From Bacteroidia bacterium (GTDB lineage Bacteria > Bacteroidota > Bacteroidia > Bacteroidales > Azobacteroidaceae): a stretch of 37,860 bases of DNA. Below are positions 33,131 through 37,860 of this stretch, piece after piece. The DNA lies in contig BNTT01000013.1 of assembly GCA_025996815.1 (NCBI GenBank), positions 1-37,860 of the forward strand. Reading direction: 5' to 3'. The translations under genes were made by a program, and so were the position numbers. A model generated the notes under the pieces. The model was given only the letters and a program-made list of their open reading frames with translations. It searched no databases and was not told the origin of the DNA. The number at the start of each line of letters is the position of its first letter. Positions within the stretch are counted from its first letter, which is position 1.

Positions 33131-34399
33131 TTATTTTATTGTCTTCAAATGGGCTTCATAAGCCGCCCAATCGGTGATTTTTTTGCGGGCAACTCCGGAT
33201 TCTATCGCGGCGCGGGCTACGGCAACAGACACCGCCGTCAGCAAGCGCTTATCCACCGGCTTGGGGATGATGTAGTCGCGTCCGAATGCCAATTCCGACA
33301 GCCCGTAGGCTTCCTTAACTTCCTTTGGCACAGGCAGTTTCGTTACGGAGGCGATGGCTTTCACCGCGGCAAGTTTCATCGCCTCGTTGATGGCGGTGGC
33401 TCGCGTGTCCAAGGCGCCGCGAAAAATGTAGGGGAAACCCAGCACATTGTTCACCTGATTCGGATGGTCGGAGCGTCCGGTCGCAAAAATGATGTCCTTG
33501 CGCGAGGCAATGGCTGCGTCGTAGGCTATCTCAGGATTGGGATTTGCCAGCGCAAACACAATCGGGTCATGCGCCATCGTCTTTATCATTTCCGTGGTGA
33601 GAATGTCGGCAACGGACAAGCCCAAAAATACATCTGCACCCACAAGGGCTTCCTCCAAGGTGTTGAGCGGACGTTTCGTGGCGAAATCGGCTTTTTCGGG
33701 GATGAGTTTCGGGCGGTCGGCACGAATCACGCCCTTGCTGTCGCACATCACGATATTTTCTTTTTTCGCACCCAGCGCGAGGTACAGGCGGGTGCAACTG
33801 CTGGCGGCGGCTCCCGCTCCATTGACCACGATTTGCACGTCCGAAATCTTCTTGCCGGTCAATTCCAGCGCGTTGAGCAGTCCGGCTGCCGAGATAATCG
33901 CCGTTCCGTGCTGGTCGTCGTGCATAATGGGGATGTCCAACTCGGCTTTCAGGCGGTTTTCGATTTCAAAACATTCGGGTGCCTTGATGTCTTCCAAATT
34001 GATGCCGCCAAAGGTCGGCGCGATGGCTTTCACCGCCTGAATGAACGCTTCGGGGTCGGGCGCATCCACCTCAATGTCGAACACATCAATGCCCGCAAAC
34101 ACCTTGAACAGCAATCCTTTACCTTCCATCACGGGCTTGCCGGCGAGCGCACCGATGTTGCCCAGCCCCAAAACGGCTGTGCCGTTGGAAATCACGCCCA
34201 CCAGATTGCCCTTGCCGGTGTAGTCGTAGGCGGTTTCCGGATTTTCCTCTATTTCCAAACACGGGTAGGCAACGCCCGGCGAATACGCCAAAGCCAAGTC
34301 GTGTTGGGTACTGTGTGGTTTAGTCGGGACGACCTCAATCTTCCCCGGTTTTCCTTCCGAATGGTAACGCAAAGCGTTTTCTCTCATTATTTTTGTCAT
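33131..34399 (-). CDS. NADP-dependent malic enzyme, short form without phosphotransacetylase domain
   Basis: A 422-residue enzyme that oxidatively decarboxylates malate to pyruvate. [76 protein letters not shown] (metal and substrate site), [15 protein letters not shown] (NAD(P) loop) and [10 protein letters not shown] are all present. In many Bacteroidales the same module is followed by a C-terminal phosphate acetyl/butyryltransferase-like domain, giving about 760 residues (MaeB); here the protein ends cleanly at [15 protein letters not shown]. The short form exists in other phyla. The next gene follows after 10 nt, with no remnant of the missing domain. It lies 26 nt after ftsK. Confidence 0.88.
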   Translation of the reverse strand: MTKIMRENALRYHSEGKPGKIEVVPTKPHSTQHDLALAYSPGVAYPCLEIEENPETAYDYTGKGNLVGVISNGTAVLGLGNIGALAGKPVMEGKGLLFKVFAGIDVFDIEVDAPDPEAFIQAVKAIAPTFGGINLEDIKAPECFEIENRLKAELDIPIMHDDQHGTAIISAAGLLNALELTGKKISDVQIVVNGAGAAASSCTRLYLALGAKKENIVMCDSKGVIRADRPKLIPEKADFATKRPLNTLEEALVGADVFLGLSVADILTTEMIKTMAHDPIVFALANPNPEIAYDAAIASRKDIIFATGRSDHPNQVNNVLGFPYIFRGALDTRATAINEAMKLAAVKAIASVTKLPVPKEVKEAYGLSELAFGRDYIIPKPVDKRLLTAVSVAVARAAIESGVARKKITDWAAYEAHLKTIK

Positions 34400-34425
34400 C
34401 TTTTTTGTATTTTTTCGTTGTTCTA

Positions 34426-36924
34426 TTATTTCATGCTCTGAAGAATCCGCTCCAGCCCTGCTTCATCCTGAATATAGACCTCACGGGGCTTGCTGCCTTG
34501 GGTGGGACCCACGATGCCGGCTTTTTCCAAGTTATCCATGATGCGTCCGGCGCGGTTGTAGCCGATGGCGAATTTGCGCTGGATGAGCGATGTGGAGCCT
34601 TGCTGGTGGATGACAATCAGGCGGGCACTTTCTTCAAACATCGGGTCGAGGTCGTCGATGCCTGCGGCACCGCTTTCTGCTGAGCCGATGCCACCACTGC
34701 CACCACTGCCGCTTTCGAGAACAGGCTCGGGCAACTGGTAGGTCGTTGGATAGCCCTGCTGGCTGCCGATGAATTGGGATATTTTTTCCACTTCGGGCGT
34801 GTCCACAAAGGCGCATTGCACGCGCGTGAGGTCGCTGCCCTGCGAAAAGAGCAGGTCGCCGCGTCCAATCAGCTGGTTGGCACCGCCGCTGTCCAAAATG
34901 GTGCGCGAATCAATCGCCGAGGTTACACGAAACGCCACCCGCGCGGGGAAATTCGCCTTTATCGTGCCCGTGATGATGTTCGTGGTGGGGCGTTGCGTCG
35001 CAATAATCATGTGCATCCCCACCGCACGCGCCTTCTGGGCAATGCGGGCAATGGGCAACTCAATTTCCTTGCCCGCCGTCATAATCAAATCGCCAAACTC
35101 GTCGATAATCACCACGATATAGGGCATAAAGCGGTGCCCTTTCATCGGGTTGAGGCGGCGGTTGATGAATTTCTCGTTGTATTCCTTCACGTTGCGCGAG
35201 CCGGCTTTTTCCAGCAGTTTGTAGCGGTCGTCCATCTCGGTGGTCAGCGAATTGAGCGTGGCAATCACCTTTGTGAAGTCTGTGATGATGGCTTTTTCGG
35301 CATCGGGGAGGGTCGCCAGAAAATGCTTTTCAATCGCGGAATAGATGCTGAACTCGACCATTTTGGGGTCGACGAGCACAAATTTCAACTCCGCCGGATG
35401 CTTCTTATATAGCAGCGACGTGATGGCGGCGTTCAGCCCGACCGATTTGCCCTGCCCCGTGGCACCCGCCACCAGCAGGTGCGGCATCTTTGCCAAATCT
35501 ACCATAAACACCTCATTGGTAATGGTTTTGCCCAGCGCAATCGGCAGTTCAAAATGACTTTCCTGATATTTTTTGGACGCGAGGATGGAATACATCGACA
35601 CGATTTTCGCATCCTTGTTGGGCACCTCAATCCCAATCGTGCCCTTGCCGGGCATGGGGGCAATGATACGGATGCCCGTGGCGCGCAGGCTCATCGCAAT
35701 ATCGTCTTCCAGATTTTTGATTTTTGAAATTTTGATGCCGTCTTCGGGCACTATTTCGTAGAGCGTGATGGTGGGTCCCACCGTTGCCGTGATGCTCTTG
35801 ATGGGGATGCTGTAATGCCCCAGCGTGGTGATGATGCGATTTTTGTTTTCGTTCTGTTCTTCCATATTAACGACCGTGTCGTTGGAATCGTAGCGTTTCA
35901 GGAAGTCCAGCAGGGGGAATTGGTAGTGCGACAAGTCCGCCGTGGGGTCGAAAGGGCCCAATTCTCTCAGCAATTCTTCGCTCTCTTTGTCGCTGTCGGG
36001 GAGTTTTGCCGTCGTCGTTATTGGTATCGTCGTTGGTACAATGGTTTCTTCCTCATCGCCGGTTGCAATTTTAACTTCAAAATCATCGAGATTTGTTTTC
36101 GGCACAAATGTTGTTTCAGTGTCGATACTGGGCACCGTCAGCACTTTCGGCTTGTGGTCGAGCAATTCTTCGGGGGCATCCTCATCGTCTTCATCGTCAT
36201 CCCCTTTTGGTGTCCTCTGCCACCAATGTTTCTTCTTAGGCTCGGAGGACTGCCGGTCGAGGTCATCTTCGTTTTTGTCATTGTCCTCCTCCTCGGACTT
36301 TTCCTTTTTCGCCGTCAGCCGCATCAGGAATGGGATTGTTTTCGACGAAATCAGGGTGAGGACTATGATTAAAGTGAGTAGCAGGAAAAGAAACGTGCCG
36401 GGGATGCCTAAATTGAACTCTAACCAGTTTTTCATGACGATGCCGTGCGCACCGCCGATGGGAAAAACGGTGTCGTGGAACAGTCTGCCGAAGAAAAACG
36501 TGAGGGCGACGGATGTCCAAATGGTCAGCGCGCTGCAAATCACAAAGTCGCGAAAGAGATGAAAATACCGCGCTTTCATCAGGCGCAGCGACAGAAAAAT
36601 CAGGAAAAGCAGCAGAAAAAAGTTGGATATGCCAAACCATTTATTCATCAAAAGGTGGCTGAGAATGGCACCACGCGCACCCGTCCAGTTGTCGATGCCG
36701 CCAAATCGCCCACTTGCAAACAGCGACAGCCCTTCCACCTGACTTTGGTCGGCGGCACCGGTGAAGAGGTACGACACCATCGCAGTGCCGGTGTAGATAA
36801 CAAACACCATGATAGTCAATCCGGCGATGTACTGTGTGGTGCTGCTCTTGAAAAACGTTTGAAGGGCGGGGATAATCCCCTCGTCGTCGTCCTTAGCAGT
36901 CGTATCAGAAATCTTTTTTGCCAT
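34426..36924 (-). CDS. ftsK: DNA translocase FtsK/SpoIIIE
   Basis: An 832-residue septal DNA pump that clears the chromosome from the division site and helps dimer resolution. Four membrane segments lie within about 30-200, followed by a very acidic linker (about 208-330) with runs such as GDDDEDDEDAPEE. The RecA-like motor has Walker A GATGQGKS (487-494) and Walker B YIVVIIDEFGDL. A winged-helix gamma domain at the C-terminus (about 760-832, IQRKFAIGYNRAGRIMDNLE) reads KOPS-type sequences. It is preceded by the promoter at 36949-36956 and followed by the malic enzyme and dehydrogenase genes in the same direction. Its linker is short relative to proteobacterial FtsK. Confidence 0.95.
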   Translation of the reverse strand: MAKKISDTTAKDDDEGIIPALQTFFKSSTTQYIAGLTIMVFVIYTGTAMVSYLFTGAADQSQVEGLSLFASGRFGGIDNWTGARGAILSHLLMNKWFGISNFFLLLFLIFLSLRLMKARYFHLFRDFVICSALTIWTSVALTFFFGRLFHDTVFPIGGAHGIVMKNWLEFNLGIPGTFLFLLLTLIIVLTLISSKTIPFLMRLTAKKEKSEEEDNDKNEDDLDRQSSEPKKKHWWQRTPKGDDDEDDEDAPEELLDHKPKVLTVPSIDTETTFVPKTNLDDFEVKIATGDEEETIVPTTIPITTTAKLPDSDKESEELLRELGPFDPTADLSHYQFPLLDFLKRYDSNDTVVNMEEQNENKNRIITTLGHYSIPIKSITATVGPTITLYEIVPEDGIKISKIKNLEDDIAMSLRATGIRIIAPMPGKGTIGIEVPNKDAKIVSMYSILASKKYQESHFELPIALGKTITNEVFMVDLAKMPHLLVAGATGQGKSVGLNAAITSLLYKKHPAELKFVLVDPKMVEFSIYSAIEKHFLATLPDAEKAIITDFTKVIATLNSLTTEMDDRYKLLEKAGSRNVKEYNEKFINRRLNPMKGHRFMPYIVVIIDEFGDLIMTAGKEIELPIARIAQKARAVGMHMIIATQRPTTNIITGTIKANFPARVAFRVTSAIDSRTILDSGGANQLIGRGDLLFSQGSDLTRVQCAFVDTPEVEKISQFIGSQQGYPTTYQLPEPVLESGSGGSGGIGSAESGAAGIDDLDPMFEESARLIVIHQQGSTSLIQRKFAIGYNRAGRIMDNLEKAGIVGPTQGSKPREVYIQDEAGLERILQSMK

Positions 36925-36948
36925 TTCTTTAATTTAAAATAATCGCTG

Positions 36949-36956
36949 CAAAGGTA
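36949..36956 (-). promoter_or_regulatory. -7 box for ftsK
   Basis: TACCTTTG on the minus strand, 24 nt before the ftsK ATG; no good -33 TTTG. Confidence 0.5.
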
Positions 36957-36985
36957 CAAAAAATTTCATCACTTTTTTTGCCAAT

Positions 36986-37075
36986 TTACAGTATTCCTCG
37001 TACACTTCGTTCAACAATGAAATCCTGAACATCGTCATACTCTCCTGCTACGACCATATTTTCTTTCGTTTTCAT
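36986..37075 (-). CDS. 29-codon ORF of unknown function
   Basis: The ORF translates as MKTKENMVVAGEYDDVQDFI followed by VERSVRGIL and ends at TAA 36986. A TACCTTTG box (37101-37108) lies 25 nt before its ATG, the same distance as at confirmed genes in this window, and it ends 29 nt before the ftsK -7 box. It could be a genuine small protein, a leader peptide, or the start of a gene deleted when ftsK and the mobile region were rearranged. I recognise no family. Confidence 0.4.
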   Translation of the reverse strand: MKTKENMVVAGEYDDVQDFIVERSVRGIL

Positions 37076-37100
37076 ATTTATTCATCATTAAATAACACTG

Positions 37101-37108
37101 CAAAGGTA
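37101..37108 (-). promoter_or_regulatory. -7 box upstream of the 29-codon ORF
   Basis: TACCTTTG on the minus strand, 25 nt before the ATG at 37075; -33 TTTG is not evident. Confidence 0.45.
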
Positions 37109-37159
37109 CCATTATTTTTTGAATAACGGTAAGTTCAATTAGTAACTGCGAAAAAACAC

Positions 37160-37310
37160 AAATAAAAGGGACACGCAATGTATCCCTTCTACTTTAACAG
37201 ATATTGCTCTGTTAGGGCTGGTGGAGGACGTGGGCATTTCGCCCTTCTACCCCCGTGAACGATTCCGGATTCGAGCCGGCAAACAGACCACTACTAATCG
37301 CTCAATGGTA
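37160..37310 (-). ncRNA. Candidate structured small RNA, about 150 nt
   Basis: A complete transcription unit with no convincing ORF: promoter 37314-37345, then inverted repeats, then a terminator. In order on the minus strand there is a small CCGG...CCGG stem-loop (about 37265-37280), an irregular long hairpin (37215-37254) capped by GGGC-GAAAT-GCCC (37232-37244), a perfect TAACAGA/TCTGTTA hairpin with 6-nt loop (37195-37214), and the terminator. It lacks tRNA, tmRNA, SRP RNA or 6S RNA hallmarks that I can recognise. Part of the long hairpin pairs slightly better on the plus strand (two G-T), whereas the terminator pairs better on the minus strand, so orientation rests mainly on promoter and terminator. 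Short reading frames in the segment are probably spurious. Confidence 0.55.
37162..37188 (-). terminator. Intrinsic terminator of the candidate small RNA
   Basis: Minus-strand AAGGGATAC (37188-37180) pairs with GTGTCCCTT (37174-37166), 9 bp including one G-U that would be a C-A mismatch on the plus strand; loop 5 nt. A T-rich run follows (TTTTATTTGTGTTTTTT, down to about 37151). Confidence 0.65.
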
Positions 37311-37313
37311 CTG

Positions 37314-37345
37314 CAAAGGTACGACATATTTTTTAATCCACCAAA
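37314..37345 (-). promoter_or_regulatory. Promoter of the candidate small RNA
   Basis: Minus strand TTTG (37342-37345), 20 nt, TACCTTTG (37314-37321): a full consensus promoter reading away from the insertion sequence, with a start point near 37310. Confidence 0.72.
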
Positions 37346-37394
37346 CGTTTTTGAATGCTTTTTTCTGCAATTTGCAAAAAAATCTTCAAAATTA

Positions 37395-37427
37395 TTTGCA
37401 CAATTTCAAAATAAATTCATACCTTTG
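37395..37427 (+). promoter_or_regulatory. Promoter with a 5-codon ORF behind it
   Basis: TTTG (37395-37398), 21 nt, TACCTTTG (37420-37427). The -7 box is followed after 24 nt by ATG (37452) opening only MKQKI and TAG (37467-37469), shortly before the insertion sequence. It probably belongs to a gene whose body was lost. Confidence 0.6.
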
Positions 37428-37520
37428 TCCCCTGAGATAAAAATATAAACAATGAAACAGAAAATTTAGAATTATAAAATATTAATTGGTATAGGCGTTT
37501 AGGTCGCCCCAATAATTTGC

Positions 37521-37528
37521 TACCTTTG
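37521..37528 (+). promoter_or_regulatory. -7 box of the transposase gene, 4 nt before ATG
   Basis: TACCTTTG, four bases, then ATG at 37533; a TTTA at 37498-37501 with 19-nt spacing serves as an imperfect -33. Predicts a leaderless transposase mRNA. Confidence 0.5.
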
Positions 37529-37532
37529 TAGC

Positions 37533-37860
37533 ATGGAAGAAAGGATAAAATTTATGGGAGTGAACTCAATCAATTTTTACAGACAGTTTCCAACGGATAC
37601 AGATTGTTATCAATACTTGTCTGCCATCAAGTGGGAAGATGGCTACCAGTGCAAAAAATGTGGTAACACGACATTTTGCAGGGGCAAACAACCTTATTCT
37701 CGCCGTTGTAACAGATGCAAATACGATGAGAGTCCAACGGCAGGAACGATGTTTGACAAACTGAAATTTTCATTGCTGCTCGCATTTCATATTGTCTTTA
37801 AAATCAGCACAAAAAAGAAAGGCATGTCCTCTTTGGCACTATCACAAGAGTTTGAGTTGC
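37533..37860 (+). CDS. IS1595-family transposase, N-terminal part
   Basis: The first 109 residues of an open-ended frame running off the right edge. After MEERIKFMGVNSINFYRQFP comes a zinc ribbon typical of IS1595/ISXO2 transposases: YQCKKCGNTTFCRG and SRRCNRCKYDESPTAGTMF, that is two CxxC pairs, followed by FDKLKFSLLLAFHIVFKIST and KKGMSSLALSQEFEL. The DDE domain would follow outside the window. The reading frame is uninterrupted as far as visible, so the element may be active. Confidence 0.88.
   Translation, partial: MEERIKFMGVNSINFYRQFPTDTDCYQYLSAIKWEDGYQCKKCGNTTFCRGKQPYSRRCNRCKYDESPTAGTMFDKLKFSLLLAFHIVFKISTKKKGMSSLALSQEFEL

Larger units (their letters stand above)
37488..37860 (+). mobile_element. 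IS1595-family insertion sequence, left part
   Basis: The left end is placed at GGTATAGGCGTTTAGG (about 37488), the last position before the transposase promoter where the character of the sequence changes; the exact terminal inverted repeat cannot be confirmed because the right end is outside the window. Family assignment rests on the transposase. Confidence 0.65.

Noticed and set aside
33149..34441. A 430-codon plus-strand frame opposite the malic enzyme gene.
   Set aside because: Same explanation: antisense shadow of a clearly identified gene.
37262..37282. A TψC-arm-like sequence (GGCTCGAATCC on the minus strand) suggesting a tRNA.
   Set aside because: The stem is only 4 bp, the first loop base is wrong, and no acceptor, D or anticodon arms fit around it; at most part of the candidate small RNA.
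1..37860. CRISPR arrays, rRNA genes, prophage structural genes.
   Set aside because: No regularly spaced repeats, rRNA-like sequence or phage structural proteins were seen on either strand.

Overview
The window looks like chromosomal DNA of a Bacteroidales (phylum Bacteroidota) species, probably a gut or other anaerobic glycan degrader. The evidence is a SusC/SusD pair with an ECF-sigma/FecR regulator, many SPII lipoproteins, a Tricorn-type S41 protease, an anaerobic (class III) ribonucleotide reductase with its activase, a VorAB-like 2-oxoacid:ferredoxin oxidoreductase, and Bacteroidota-type promoters (TTTG, 19-21 nt, TAnnTTTG) in most intergenic gaps. Neither a species nor a genus can be named from sequence reading alone.

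Layout. 1-184: start of an AAA-ATPase-like/PD-(D/E)XK family gene running off the left edge. 369-18342: a polysaccharide utilisation locus entirely on the minus strand. In transcription order it is sigma factor, FecR anti-sigma, SusC with an STN domain, SusD, [hairpin terminator], DUF4091-type glycosidase, [repeat leader], Tat-signal Gfo/Idh/MocA oxidoreductase, DUF6807/PmoA-like protein, lipoprotein Gfo/Idh/MocA oxidoreductase, isochorismatase-like hydrolase fused to an NPCBM module, GH95, [repeat leader], GH43. A Tricorn-like S41 protease (18347-21601) lies 4 nt upstream of the sigma gene. 21730-23558: vorB-vorA pair on the plus strand. 23568-24176: cytidylate-kinase-like gene. 24291-25006: an AT-rich, translationally coupled two-gene unit of unknown function. 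25027-28104: MATE exporter, aroE and purC. 28031-30806: nrdG and nrdD. 31061-31843: FGE/SUMF-type lipoprotein. 31912-36924: carboxynorspermidine/saccharopine dehydrogenase, a short malic enzyme and ftsK. 36986-37488: a 29-codon ORF, a candidate structured small RNA with its own promoter and terminator, and a promoter with almost nothing behind it. 37488-37860: left end of an IS1595-family insertion sequence.

How the genes work together. In the PUL, substrate binding at SusC/SusD is expected to signal through the STN domain to FecR and the sigma factor. The exported enzymes would remove fucose/galactose-type (GH95) and arabinose/xylose-type (GH43) substituents. Two exported NAD(P)-type oxidoreductases and a DUF6807 protein suggest an additional oxidative step outside the cytoplasm. 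The exact glycan cannot be read from the sequence.

Most interesting points. (1) A repeat present four times (two intact copies of one subtype, one intact and one truncated copy of another) sits in the 5' leaders of two PUL genes. It can fold as an H-type pseudoknot with compensatory changes between the two subtypes, and it ends next to the start codons; one copy also supplies the last codons of GH95. (2) A promoter-hairpins-terminator unit at 37160-37345 looks like a free-standing ncRNA. (3) Three genes have the -7 box exactly 4 nt before ATG, implying leaderless mRNAs. (4) An uncharacterised coupled gene pair lies at 24291-25006. (5) aroE carries a small palindromic insertion, and nrdG runs through the purC promoter into purC.
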